Shown here: positions 33,570 through 43,400 of the stretch, one piece after another
How the letters are laid out: each line of letters opens with the position of its first letter
How positions within the stretch are numbered: position 1 is the stretch's first letter
Assembly (NCBI GenBank): GCA_049451635.1
Contig: JBMTVT010000009.1
Coordinates: 1 to 44,737, forward strand
Reading direction: 5' to 3'
Source of the DNA: JBMTVT01 sp049451635
Lineage (GTDB): Bacteria; Bacteroidota; Bacteroidia; Flavobacteriales; Flavobacteriaceae
DNA length: 44,737 nt
The notes under the pieces: model-generated
Told to the model about the DNA's origin: nothing
The model's database searches: none
What the model saw: only the letters and a program-made list of their open reading frames with translations
Translations under genes and position numbers: made by a program

Positions 33570-33621
33570 TATACTTTATAAAGAAAAGATGCGTTATAGA
33601 GTTGCAATAAATTAATATTAT

Positions 33622-34323
33622 ATGCTAAATACATTATTACAAAACACTCAAGGAGGTACAGAAGTGTTAACAGATGGAGAATCTATTGAAAAAACACTCT
33701 CGATAATAGAATTGATTAGTAGTGGAGGAGTTGCAGGACAAGTTATTATAGCGGTTCTGTTTTTACTGTTAGTTACGGCTATTTATATTTATTTTGAACG
33801 CATTTTTGCTATAAAAGCAGCGTCAAATGTAGATGCCAATTTCATGAATCAAATTAAAGACCATGTGAGTAATGGCAAAATAGATTCCGCTCAAATGCTT
33901 TGTGCCCAAGTAAACTCACCCGTATCCCGTTTGATAGGGAAAGGGATATCACGAATTGGAAAACCCCTAGCAGATATCAATACCGCAATTGAAAACGCGG
34001 GGCGTTTGGAAATATATGGGTTAGAAAAAAACGTGAGTATTTTGGCAACTATTTCTGGTGCTGCACCTATGATTGGATTTCTTGGTACAGTAATTGGCAT
34101 GATATTAGCCATATTTGAATTAGCTAATGCAGGAGGAACTATAGAAATGGATGTTTTAGCTGGAGGTTTATATACAGCCATGACAACAACAGTAGCAGGT
34201 TTGATAGTTGGTATTGTAGCATATATGGCCTACAACCATTTGGTAGTTAAAACCGATAAAGTGGTTTATCAAATGGAAGCAAATTCGCTGGAATTTCTTG
34301 ATCATTTAAATGAACCTACCTAG
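33622..34323 (+). CDS. exbB: ExbB/TolQ-type proton channel protein
   Basis: A 233-residue MotA/TolQ/ExbB protein with three membrane segments: about residues 39-60, then two that frame the channel, ATISGAAPMIGFLGTVIGMI and TAMTTTVAGLIVGIVAYMAY. With ExbD it forms the proton-driven motor that energises TonB. ExbD and TonB genes follow at once, so this is a full exbB-exbD-tonB operon. TolQ is less likely because tonB, not tolA, is linked. Confidence 0.93.
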   Translation: MLNTLLQNTQGGTEVLTDGESIEKTLSIIELISSGGVAGQVIIAVLFLLLVTAIYIYFERIFAIKAASNVDANFMNQIKDHVSNGKIDSAQMLCAQVNSPVSRLIGKGISRIGKPLADINTAIENAGRLEIYGLEKNVSILATISGAAPMIGFLGTVIGMILAIFELANAGGTIEMDVLAGGLYTAMTTTVAGLIVGIVAYMAYNHLVVKTDKVVYQMEANSLEFLDHLNEPT

Positions 34324-34324
34324 T

Positions 34325-34717
34325 ATGAATTTTAGAGGAAGAAATAAAGTGACACCAGAGTTCAATATGTCGTCTATGACGGATATTGTGTTCCTGCTTC
34401 TTATATTTTTCATGATAGCTTCAACCCTAGTTACCACAAATGCCATTGATATTTTATTGCCAAAAGCAAGTGGTAAAACCGAGAATAAAAAGTCTGTAGC
34501 AGTAAGTATCAAAAAGGATTTAACCTATTATATCGATCAAAAAAGGGTAGGGGAAAGTGTTCTTGAAAATGAACTGCTTTCGGCTTTATCATCAGTTGAA
34601 AAACCAACTATAGTTTTGAGAGCTGAAAAATCTGTGCCCGTTGAAAATGTTGTAAAGGTTATGGATATTGCCAACAGAAATAAGTTTAAAGTCATATTAG
34701 CAGTAAAGCCTAATTAA
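34325..34717 (+). CDS. exbD: ExbD/TolR-type biopolymer transport protein
   Basis: A 130-residue protein with one N-terminal membrane helix (TDIVFLLLIFFMIASTLV) that holds the proton-accepting Asp, preceded by the PEFNMSSM motif, and a periplasmic domain ending VILAVKPN. A start at 34310 would overlap exbB. I prefer 34325 (MNFRGRNKVTPEF), 1 bp after the exbB stop, because it matches the usual N-terminus. Its stop overlaps the tonB ATG by one base (TAATG). Confidence 0.93.
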   Translation: MNFRGRNKVTPEFNMSSMTDIVFLLLIFFMIASTLVTTNAIDILLPKASGKTENKKSVAVSIKKDLTYYIDQKRVGESVLENELLSALSSVEKPTIVLRAEKSVPVENVVKVMDIANRNKFKVILAVKPN

Positions 34718-35559
34718 TGAGGTATTTTGAAACTAAACATGAAAAAAACTCAGCAAAATTAACAGCACTAATAACTGTTATCATTTTGTTGTTGCTTTTT
34801 GTTGTTGGAACTACATACATGGACCCGCCAGAAGAATATGGTGTGGCGGTAAATTTTGGATATACCGATTTTGGTAAAGGCAATGTGCAACCAAAAGAAC
34901 CAGTTAAATCTACACCTAAAGAAATAAATGAACCGCTTCAACCAGAAGCTACAAAAGCAGAACCTGCAGCATCTACAGATGTTAAAGAAGAAGTGCTGAC
35001 AGCTGATAACGCTGAGGAGATAGCTATCAAAAAACAAAAAGAAGCCGAGGCTAAAGCAAAAACTATAGCTGATACTAAAGCTAAAGCAGAGGCCGATAGA
35101 ATAGCCAAAGAAAAACGTGAACAAGAAGAAAAAAGGAAAAAGTTAGATGCTTTAATTGGTGGCGTTAGTGAATCTGATGGCACAACAACGGGTAGCGAAG
35201 GTAATGATAATAAAGCAGGTGATAAAGGACAACTCGATGGTGCTTATGCCCCAGCCACATATGAGGGTCAAGGTACAGGCAATGGTGGTGTTGGTTATGG
35301 ACTTGAGGGTAGAGGTAAAATTTCGAATAATATTTTTAAGCAAGAATGTAATGAAGAGGGTCTTGTTGTAGTAGAAATACGAGTTGATAGAAGTGGAAAG
35401 GTTATAAAAGCTACACCAGGTATTAAAGGAACCACTGGAACGAGTTGCTTGTTTGAGGCAGCAAGAAAAACAGCGTTGTCTTTTAAATTTACCCCTAATA
35501 AAAATGCACCTAGTACACAAATAGGCTTTGTTACTGTAAACTTCAAATTGGGTCAGTAA
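34717..35559 (+). CDS. tonB: Energy transducer TonB
   Basis: A 280-residue TonB. One membrane anchor (about residues 15-32, TALITVIILLLLFVVGTTY) is followed by a Pro/Lys/Glu-rich span, a long Ala/Lys/Glu coiled stretch (residues 100-148) and a Gly-rich linker. The C-terminal TonB domain (from about 200) contains VVVEIRVDRSGKVIKATPG and ends FVTVNFKLGQ. It carries energy from ExbBD to outer-membrane receptors. Translation is coupled to exbD through TAATG, and folC starts 3 bp after its stop. Confidence 0.93.
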   Translation: MRYFETKHEKNSAKLTALITVIILLLLFVVGTTYMDPPEEYGVAVNFGYTDFGKGNVQPKEPVKSTPKEINEPLQPEATKAEPAASTDVKEEVLTADNAEEIAIKKQKEAEAKAKTIADTKAKAEADRIAKEKREQEEKRKKLDALIGGVSESDGTTTGSEGNDNKAGDKGQLDGAYAPATYEGQGTGNGGVGYGLEGRGKISNNIFKQECNEEGLVVVEIRVDRSGKVIKATPGIKGTTGTSCLFEAARKTALSFKFTPNKNAPSTQIGFVTVNFKLGQ

Positions 35560-35562
35560 AAA

Positions 35563-36780
35563 ATGACGTATCAAGATACCCTAGATTGGATGTTTTCGCA
35601 ATTACCAATGTATCAAAATCAGGGTAAAACCGCTTATAGAAAAGACCTTACCAATACCATTAAGTTAGCGAACCACCTCAACAATCCAGAGAAAAATTTT
35701 AAATCCATTCATATTGCAGGAACCAATGGCAAAGGTTCAACTAGCCATATGTTGGCTTCGATACTTCAAGAGGCAGGTTATAAAGTTGGATTATATACCT
35801 CACCACATTTAAAAGACTTTAGAGAACGTATTAAGATTAACGGGAAAGAAGTTAGTAAACAATTCGTAATGGGTTTTATAAAGCGAAATAAAGCCTTTTT
35901 TGAAGCCAATCAATTGTCTTTTTTTGAAATGACGGTTGGTATGGCTTTCGATTATTTTTCAAAACAAAATATAGATATTGCCGTTGTTGAGGTTGGCATG
36001 GGAGGACGATTGGATTCTACTAATATCATAACTCCTGAAGTTTCGGTAATAACCAATATAGGATTAGATCACACCCAATTTTTAGGAAACACTTTAGAAG
36101 CCATAGCTCATGAAAAAGGAGGAATTATTAAACCCAATACCCCTGTAGTTATAGGTGAAACTCAAAAAGAAACAACTCTAGTATTTAAAGATTTAGCAAA
36201 AAATAACAATTCTGAAATTGTATTTGCTGATAAAAATGTTTCTGAAGTTTATAAATCAGATTTAACAGGAACTTATCAAGAAAAAAATATTAGAACTGTT
36301 ATCCAAGCAATAAAAATTCTTCAAAAAAGAGGATATAGAATTTCACAGAAACACATTGAAAAAGGATTGTTAAATGTTAAAAAAAACACTGGTTTATTGG
36401 GGCGTTGGCAAGTTTTACAGGAAAATCCTAAAGTAGTTTGTGATACAGGTCATAATAGAGATGGATTAGTTTATGTAATGAAACAATTATCTGAACAAGT
36501 TTTCGACAAACTTCACATGGTTTTTGGTGTTGTTAAAGATAAAGATTTGAATTCTATAATTGATCTGTTGCCAAAAAAAGCGACTTATTATTTTTGTAAA
36601 CCTAATATCCCTCGTGGTTTAAATGCCAATGAGCTAAAGCGTGTTTTTAATGATTACGGATTAAAAGGTGAGACTTATAATTCAGTAAATGAAGCTTATA
36701 AAATAGCATTAGAAAAGGCAGAAATAAATGATTTTGTTTTTGTTGGTGGTAGTACTTTTGTAGTGGCAGAAATAATTTAA
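35563..36780 (+). CDS. folC: Bifunctional folylpolyglutamate synthase / dihydrofolate synthase
   Basis: A 405-residue Mur-ligase-family enzyme. The ATP loop is IAGTNGKGSTSHMLASIL (about residue 50), followed by SPHLKDFRERI (folate-binding region), EVGMGGRLDSTN and TNIGLDHTQFLG (metal site). The C-terminal domain has VVCDTGHNRDGL. It adds glutamate to folates. It is the last gene of the exbB-exbD-tonB-folC run, 3 bp after tonB, and the only cytosolic enzyme in it. A tRNA promoter follows its stop. Confidence 0.93.
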   Translation: MTYQDTLDWMFSQLPMYQNQGKTAYRKDLTNTIKLANHLNNPEKNFKSIHIAGTNGKGSTSHMLASILQEAGYKVGLYTSPHLKDFRERIKINGKEVSKQFVMGFIKRNKAFFEANQLSFFEMTVGMAFDYFSKQNIDIAVVEVGMGGRLDSTNIITPEVSVITNIGLDHTQFLGNTLEAIAHEKGGIIKPNTPVVIGETQKETTLVFKDLAKNNNSEIVFADKNVSEVYKSDLTGTYQEKNIRTVIQAIKILQKRGYRISQKHIEKGLLNVKKNTGLLGRWQVLQENPKVVCDTGHNRDGLVYVMKQLSEQVFDKLHMVFGVVKDKDLNSIIDLLPKKATYYFCKPNIPRGLNANELKRVFNDYGLKGETYNSVNEAYKIALEKAEINDFVFVGGSTFVVAEII

Positions 36781-36799
36781 TTTTTTATTGAAAAAGTTT

Positions 36800-36828
36800 T
36801 TGCAATATTAAAAACTAGGTTATATTTG
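36800..36828 (+). promoter_or_regulatory. Promoter of the tRNA-Val genes (TTG-N18-TATATTTG)
   Basis: TTG at 36800-36802 and TATATTTG at 36821-36828 are 18 bp apart, close to the Bacteroidota consensus TTG-N19-TAnnTTTG. Transcription would start about 36835, 8 bases before the first tRNA. Confidence 0.75.
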
Positions 36829-36842
36829 CAATCCAATTTAGA

Positions 36843-36917
36843 GGGCGCATAGCTCAGTTGGTTCAGAGCACTTGGTTTACACCCAAGGGGTCGGGGGTTC
36901 GAATCCCTCTGCGCCCA
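36843..36917 (+). tRNA. tRNA-Val (anticodon TAC)
   Basis: A 75-base cloverleaf. The acceptor arms GGGCGCA and TGCGCCC pair fully, the D-arm has GCTC..GAGC, the anticodon stem CTTGG/CCAAG holds the loop TTTACAC with anticodon TAC, and the T-arm has TTCGAAT. Discriminator A; CCA is not encoded. A consensus promoter lies just upstream. Confidence 0.95.
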
Positions 36918-36920
36918 CAA

Positions 36921-36950
36921 AATCCTAAAGTTTAACTTTAGGATTTTTTA
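36921..36950 (+). terminator. Rho-independent terminator after tRNA-Val(TAC)
   Basis: AATCCTAAAG and CTTTAGGATT form a 10-bp perfect stem around TTTAA, followed by TTTT. It lies between the two tRNA-Val genes, so the second would need readthrough or its own promoter. Confidence 0.85.
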
Positions 36951-36990
36951 TTTTATTATCTTTATTTAGTAATAACTTTAACAAAAAAAA

Positions 36991-37065
36991 GGGTCATTAA
37001 CTCAGTTGGTTCAGAGTGTTACCTTGACAGGGTAGAAGTCACTGGTTCGAATCCAGTATGACCCA
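36991..37065 (+). tRNA. tRNA-Val (anticodon GAC)
   Basis: A 75-base cloverleaf. The acceptor arms GGGTCAT and ATGACCC pair, the anticodon stem TTACC/GGTAG has loop TTGACAG with anticodon GAC, the T-arm stem ACTGG/CCAGT has loop TTCGAAT. Discriminator A; CCA is not encoded. It reads valine codons ending in C or T, complementing the TAC tRNA 73 bp upstream. Confidence 0.95.
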
Positions 37066-37084
37066 CAATTTTTCTACAAACCAG

Positions 37085-38359
37085 CTACAGTAATTCTATA
37101 ACACGTTCTAAAGCCATGCCTCTGGAGCCTTTTATTAAAACTGTAGAGTTATTTATTTTGGATAAGTCGAAATTGTCTTTAAAATAATTAAAGGTTTTGT
37201 ATAAGTTAGCTTTCTTCGAAACAACTTTTGTTTGATAAAAATTTTCACCAATAAAAATAATTTGGTCAATATTTAATGATATGGCTAAATCGCCAATGTA
37301 TTGATGTTCTTTAGGGGCATCTTCACCAAGCTCAAACATATCGCCAAGAATGGCAATCTTGTTTCCGGATTGTTTTTCAAAATTTTCTAAAGCTGCTTTC
37401 ATGCTTGTAGGGTTTGCATTATAAGCATCTAAAATAATCTTGATAGTATTTTTATGTATTATTTGTGAGCGATTGTTTGAAGGCAAATAGCTTTCTATTC
37501 CTTTTTTTATGCTCTCATAGGAAACTTTAAAAAAGTTTCCTATTGCAATAGCTACAGCTATATTACTGAAGTTATAGTCTCCAATTAATTTGGTTTTAAT
37601 ATCTAAACCATTGAAAGAGCAATGAACAAAAGGGTTGGCATCAATAAAAGCTATATTTATGTTTTGTTTTGAATTACCAAAACTAAAGGTGTTTGCCCCT
37701 TTAGTTTTTTTAACTTGAATAGGATCGTAGGCATTAACAAAAACAGTTTTATGATTAGAAATTAAATAATCATACATCTCGCTTTTGCCTTTTATAACAC
37801 CTTCAATACCTCCAAAACCTTCTAAATGTGCTTTTCCGAAGTTGGTAATATAACCGTAATCCGGTTGTGCGATGCTGCATAAAAATTCAATTTCTTTTTG
37901 ATGGTTAGCGCCCATTTCTACAATGCCAATTTCGGTTTTTTTCGTCATTGAAAGCAAAGTCAAGGGAACACCTATATGGTTGTTTAAATTGCCAATGGTT
38001 GCTGTGGTCTTATATTTTTGCGATAATACAGCATTTATGAGTTCTTTGGTAGTTGTTTTACCATTGCTTCCTGTTAATGCTATTATCGGAGTTTTTAAAT
38101 AGTTTCTATGAAATTTCGCCAGTTTTTGTAATGTTTCCAAAACATTGTCAACGAGAATAATTTTAGATGATTTATTGTATTTAACTTCATCTACTATGGC
38201 ATATTTGGCACCGAGTTCAGTAGCTTTTTCAGCATAGGCATTTCCATTGAAGTTGTCACCTTTTAAAGCAAAAAAAATATCATTTTTCTGAAGCTTTCGA
38301 GTATCGGTACATGCTGAATTGCACGTTATAAAAAGGCTATGTAATTGTTCTATTTTCAA
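37085..38359 (-). CDS. murF: UDP-MurNAc-tripeptide--D-Ala-D-Ala ligase
   Basis: A 424-residue Mur ligase that adds D-Ala-D-Ala to the peptidoglycan precursor in the cytoplasm. N-terminal STDTRKLQKNDIFFALKG-like segment (CTDTRKLQ here), ATP loop LTGSNGKTTTKELI (about residue 95), EMGANHQKEIEFL and TNFGKAHLEGFGG, then ILDAYNANPTSMKAALE, which is diagnostic of MurF. The start codon is TTG (38357-38359); no ATG lies before the conserved N-terminus. It is separated from gldJ by a terminator, so it probably has its own promoter. Confidence 0.94.
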   Translation of the reverse strand: MKIEQLHSLFITCNSACTDTRKLQKNDIFFALKGDNFNGNAYAEKATELGAKYAIVDEVKYNKSSKIILVDNVLETLQKLAKFHRNYLKTPIIALTGSNGKTTTKELINAVLSQKYKTTATIGNLNNHIGVPLTLLSMTKKTEIGIVEMGANHQKEIEFLCSIAQPDYGYITNFGKAHLEGFGGIEGVIKGKSEMYDYLISNHKTVFVNAYDPIQVKKTKGANTFSFGNSKQNINIAFIDANPFVHCSFNGLDIKTKLIGDYNFSNIAVAIAIGNFFKVSYESIKKGIESYLPSNNRSQIIHKNTIKIILDAYNANPTSMKAALENFEKQSGNKIAILGDMFELGEDAPKEHQYIGDLAISLNIDQIIFIGENFYQTKVVSKKANLYKTFNYFKDNFDLSKINNSTVLIKGSRGMALERVIELL

Positions 38360-38401
38360 ATGTTTTATAAGTAAAATTTTAATGCAAATTAAATGTATTA
38401 A

Positions 38402-38429
38402 AAAAGTCCTAACAAATGCTAGGACTTTT
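38402..38429 (-). terminator. Rho-independent terminator of gldJ
   Basis: Read on the minus strand, AAAAGTCCTA and TAGGACTTTT make a 10-bp stem with an 8-base loop, followed by T residues, 23 bp after the gldJ stop. Confidence 0.85.
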
Positions 38430-38451
38430 AAATTTTATTGAAAACTAAATA

Positions 38452-40134
38452 TTAGTTTTTTGTTTTATTTTTTTGCTTACTTTTTGACCCCACACGAGAC
38501 ATTGCACATCTAAAACCAATATAGTCTGTGGCCATATCTTGAGGGAAATAACGTCTTTGGGCTGGATCTAACCAGTATTCTCTGTCTTTCCAAGAACCAC
38601 CTTTATAAACTCTAACTTCGTCGTTAATTAAAGATGTTCTGTTGTTTGCCTTATCATATTCTCTAATAATATTTCCAAGAGAATCTCTGGTTATGTTATG
38701 CTTTGGAGAATTGTACATTTTACTAGTTTCATTAGCCTTTTCTCCTTCTTCGTCATCACCAAAATCGTAATAGCGTGATGAACGCTTATCACCATCTCTA
38801 AAGTTTATTTCATTGCTTCTGTCAAAGTTGGTACGTAAATATGTTTCATTTTCATCAACAGGTACTTGTAATATTTCACCAGGTAAATTTCTGGCAACTA
38901 CTTTTCCATTTGACAATGTATCATAAACAATATCATCAACAGTAACAACTTTTACGCTACCGTCATCATTAATGGCGTTTTTAGTATATACGTTACCACG
39001 GTAATAATTAAAGTCATTAAATTCATCATCAACAATAGGTCTGTAAACATCAGCAACCCATTCTGCCACATTTCCTGCCATATCATATAAGCCATAATCG
39101 TTTGGTTCATAAGATTTTACAGCGTTTGTAATATCAGCTCCATCATCAGACCATCCAGCAATTCCGCCATAATCACCTTTACCTTGTTTAAAGTTGGCTT
39201 TTTGATCACCACGTGTTTTACGCCTTCCAGAACGTGTATATTGTCCATCCCATGGGTATTTTTTACGTCCACGGTAAAGATTATAGCTTCTAATTTCACT
39301 TAAACCCAAAGCAGCATATTCCCACTCAGTTTCAGTAGGTAGCCTGTATTTTGGTGAAATTATTCCAGTTTCACGTGTAGCATAAATATTTGTTTCATTG
39401 CCGGCGGCATCTGTTCTAACAAATCTTCTGTTACCGCCTCTTTCAGGATTAATAACCTCTTCATTGCCACCATAGCTTAAGGTAGGTGCATTAATATATG
39501 TATCTGTGTTAAAAGTTTGTTCTGCGTTAACATCGATTATTTTAGCATCGCGTTTTAAGAAACCAGCTTTTTCTAGGTTGTACTCATTAACACGATCTGA
39601 ACGCCAGTTAGCAAATTCAACAGCTTGAATCCAACTTACACCAACCACAGGATATTCTCCATAACCAGGGTGACGTAAATAATTTTCAGTCATTACTTCA
39701 TTAAATCCTAGACGGTTTCTCCAAACTAATGTGTCTGGTAGGGAGCCTTCGTAAATTGCTCTGAAATTTTCTTCGGATGGAGGATATACACGTTTAATCC
39801 AATCAAGGTACTCCATGTACATAGCGTTTGTAACTTCGGTTTCGTCCATGTAAAAAGATTGAACATGTTGCTGACTTGGACTATTGTTCCAATCGTGCAT
39901 AACATCGTCTTGAACTCTACCTTTAGTAAAGGTGCCTCCTTCGATAAAAACTAATCCAGGAGAAGTTTCTTGTTCTTTGAAGTCGGTGTTGTATTGAAAA
40001 CCACCTTCTCTCGAGTTGATTTGCCATCCAGTAGCTCTGGAGCTATTTTTTGAACTCGAAGATTTTTTACAACTAGTTGAGGCTACTGATAATGCCAAAA
40101 CCAATAAAATCTTGAATGCTACTATTTTTTTCAT
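38452..40134 (-). CDS. gldJ: Gliding motility lipoprotein GldJ
   Basis: A 560-residue outer-membrane-associated lipoprotein required for gliding and type IX secretion in relatives. The signal MKKIVAFKILLVLALSVAST ends in a lipobox with Cys 22; I start at ATG 40134 because upstream residues in the longer frame add no conserved sequence. The body is a formylglycine-enzyme (SUMF1/FGE) fold: VFIEGGTFTKGR, YMDETEVTNAMYMEYLDW, YPVVGVSWIQAVEFANWRS, YRLPTETEWEYAA, GNVAEWVADVYRP and, at the end, YIGFRCAMSR. The FGE catalytic cysteines are not expected in GldJ. The divergent neighbour is porU. Confidence 0.95.
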   Translation of the reverse strand: MKKIVAFKILLVLALSVASTSCKKSSSSKNSSRATGWQINSREGGFQYNTDFKEQETSPGLVFIEGGTFTKGRVQDDVMHDWNNSPSQQHVQSFYMDETEVTNAMYMEYLDWIKRVYPPSEENFRAIYEGSLPDTLVWRNRLGFNEVMTENYLRHPGYGEYPVVGVSWIQAVEFANWRSDRVNEYNLEKAGFLKRDAKIIDVNAEQTFNTDTYINAPTLSYGGNEEVINPERGGNRRFVRTDAAGNETNIYATRETGIISPKYRLPTETEWEYAALGLSEIRSYNLYRGRKKYPWDGQYTRSGRRKTRGDQKANFKQGKGDYGGIAGWSDDGADITNAVKSYEPNDYGLYDMAGNVAEWVADVYRPIVDDEFNDFNYYRGNVYTKNAINDDGSVKVVTVDDIVYDTLSNGKVVARNLPGEILQVPVDENETYLRTNFDRSNEINFRDGDKRSSRYYDFGDDEEGEKANETSKMYNSPKHNITRDSLGNIIREYDKANNRTSLINDEVRVYKGGSWKDREYWLDPAQRRYFPQDMATDYIGFRCAMSRVGSKSKQKNKTKN

Positions 40135-40333
40135 ATCCATACTGTTTAAGTAAGCTAATAATATTTTTGGTGCTGCAATATAAGAATTAAACCGAACAAA
40201 GCAAGCTAAATTCCGCATTTTAACCATAAAAACGTGTATTTCACCCTATTTTTTATACATTACAACGATGTTTTCGCTCTTTTTCATTGTTGTTTTGTCT
40301 TGTATTAACGTGTTTTTTACTAAATTATTATTG

Positions 40334-40341
40334 TATTTTTG
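40334..40341 (+). promoter_or_regulatory. Possible -7 box of porU promoter
   Basis: TATTTTTG fits TAnnTTTG, about 60 bp before the porU ATG. The -33 position reads GTT instead of TTG, so support is partial. The 270-bp gldJ-porU gap (40135-40404) otherwise shows only AT-rich divergent regulatory DNA. Confidence 0.35.
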
Positions 40342-40404
40342 ACTTAGTTTTTAAAATTGTTTATTTTTTAATAATAACATAGGTTTAATGGCGTTAATTT
40401 AGTG

Positions 40405-43400
40405 ATGAAAGAGAAAATTTTATTAATTCTGTTAATTATTTCAACAGTTGTTTATAGCCAACAGAAGAAATATAGTATTGCTTGGAATGATTATCAAACA
40501 TTATCTGGTAATGGATTTTCATTTGTAATACCTTCTTTTAGTAAAGAGCATTTTTCCTATGATTTTGATGAGGGTTTGTTGTTTATAGACCAATGGGAAG
40601 TAAGTGTGCCTATTAATGAGTCATCTGTTGCAATAACTAATGTGGTATATAAGCCTATATCTAAATTTGAGCTCAAGGATTTAGATGTTAATACAATACC
40701 CAATAAGCTTGAGTTTAGCTTAAAAAATTCCATTTCAAGAAATAAATCATATAGCTTTTTTCAACTTTCACCCATAATTAAAGATGAAAATAGCGCTTAT
40801 AAAAAAATAATCTCTTTTCAAATAAATTATAATAATGGATCAAGCTTTAATAAAACATCAACAGTTAACAAAACTCTGGTAAACTCTAAAGTAATATCCA
40901 ATTCGGTTTTAAGATCGGGAGAATGGTATCGATTTTATGTCGATACTACTGGTGTTTTTAAATTAACTAAAAGCTTTTTACAACGTTTGGGGATTAATGT
41001 GAATAGTGTTGACCCCAGGACTATAAAATTATATGGTCATGGAGGTAAAATGATTCCCTATTCAAATGCGATGGCTTATCCATTTGATGTTCCTGAAAAT
41101 GCTATCAAGTTTGTAGGTGAAGAAGATGGTGTTTTTAATAATGAAGACTATATCCTTTTTTATGCGCAAGGTCCTAATGGGTATGATGCAGAAAGAAGAA
41201 CACATATTAATTGTTATACTGATAAAACATATTACTATATAAATGTTAGTTCGGAAAATGGTAAACGAATTCAACCATTTGCTCAACCAACGGGAACCGT
41301 AGATGTTGTTATTGATACTTTTGAGGATTATCAATACCATGAAATTGATGAGTATAATTTGTTGTCTTTAGGAAGACGTTGGTTTGGTGATAGGTTTGAT
41401 GTAGATAATAACAAATCGTTTAAGTTTAATTTTCCAAACTTAGTTACAACAGAACCTATTAATTTATCAGTAGTAGTGGCCGCAGCATCATCTAGTAATA
41501 GCGCCATGGAAGTAAGTGTTAATGGCTCATCGGTTTCTAATCTCACAATTTCAGGTGTGTCAAGACCCACATTTGCCAGTGATGCTTCATTTATTGGTAA
41601 TGTTCCAGTTAATACTTCAACAGTTTCTGTAGATCTTAATTTTGATAATCAAGGTAATCCCAGTACACTAGGATACTTAGATTATATATCGATTAAAGCT
41701 TTAAGAGATTTAAACTGTTCAGATAAACAGTTTCAATTTAATAATAGTTTAGTGATATCTGCATCAGGAATTGGGCAGTATAATTTAAGCAATACCTCAC
41801 AAGTTTCAGAAATATGGGATGTGACAGATATTTACAATGTTTCAAATTTTGTAAACTCAGATAAAAGTTCCAGTATTAGTTTTACATCAACCCTAGGGAG
41901 TTTAAAAACTTATGTGGCAGTTACCAGGCAAGATTATTTTGAGGCAAAAATAGATTCTAAAACAACGGTTAACAATCAAAATATAAAAGGAACTATTTTT
42001 AATAACAGTCAAGGGCAATTTCAGGATATAGATTATATTATTATTTCTCCCAATAATTTACTTATACAGGCAGAGCGTTTAGCGCAAATAAATAGAAATC
42101 AATACAATTTAAATGTAAAAGTAGTAGGACTAGATGAAATTTATAATGAGTTTAGTAGCGGAAATCAAGATATCGGTGCCATTAGAAATCTTATTAAATA
42201 TGTTTATGATAATGCAAGCACCCCTGAAAACAGACTTAAGTATTTATGTTTATTTGGTGATGGGTCTTTTGATTATAAAGATAGGATTCCTAATAATACC
42301 AATATAGTTCCATCGTGGCATGCCTATGATAGTTTTAATTTAACAACATCTTTTGTGTCGGATGATTTTTATGGCATGATGGATGATAATGAAGGGGCTC
42401 TAGCAAACAGTGACAGGCTTGATATAGCTGTGGGCAGGGTATTAGCTGATACACCACAGCGCGCAAAAGAAATGGTGGATAAAATTGAATCATATTACAT
42501 AAAAGAAGCTTATGGTAGTTGGCGAAATAATGTAGTGGTTATTTCAGATGATGTAGATCAAGATTGGGAAGGCTCATTACAAGAGACCACTGATAATATA
42601 GGCAATTTAGTCTCTCAAGAAAAGCCATTTATGAATGTGGTTAAAATCCATTCGGATGCATTTCAGCAAGAGTATTCAGCTGGGGGTGAAAGATATCCAG
42701 CGGTTACCACCGAAATGGTCAACGCTATTGATAACGGTGCTTTGATAGTAAATTATTTTGGTCATGGTGGAGAAGATGGTTTGGCACAAGAGCGTATTTT
42801 CCTTAAACCAGACATTAATGGGCTTCGAAATTTTTATAAGCTTAATTGTTTTGTAACTGTAACATGTGAGTTTACAAGATTTGATAATCCTTTTAGGGAA
42901 ACAGCCGGTGAATTCACCTATTGGAATAAGCAAGCAGGAGCTATAGGTTTAATAACAACCACTAGACAAATTATTGTGCCTTTAGCTATTTCTTTCAATA
43001 ACACTTTAGGGCAATATTTGTTTTCTTACAGTGAGAATGACACTTATGGGGACGATGAATATCCATCAATGGCGGAGGCTTTAAGATTAGCTAAAAGTGA
43101 CCCCAATATTGCAGGTTTTAGTCAAAAACGATTGATATTTTTTATTGGAGACCCAGCAATGAAATTAGCCTTTGCTAAACCAAATATTAGGCTAACGCAA
43201 ATTAATGATGTACCCATAGCACAAGCTACCGATACTTTGAAAGCTTTGAGTTATGTAAAGTTATCAGGCGAGGTTACAGATGTTTCGGGTAATGTATTAT
43301 CAAATTACAACGGTACACTTTCAACTACCATTTATGATAAACTTATTAATAGGCAAACATTGGCAAATGACGGCACAAGATTAAATGGGCAATTAGTGAA

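Noticed and set aside
34768..35574. Cys/Phe-rich minus-strand frames opposite tonB
   Set aside because: They mirror the Lys/Glu/Ala-rich and Gly-rich codons of tonB and show no family motif.
40135..40227. N-terminal extension of GldJ
   Set aside because: The lipoprotein signal begins at the ATG at 40134; residues before it have no signal features and would block lipobox processing.
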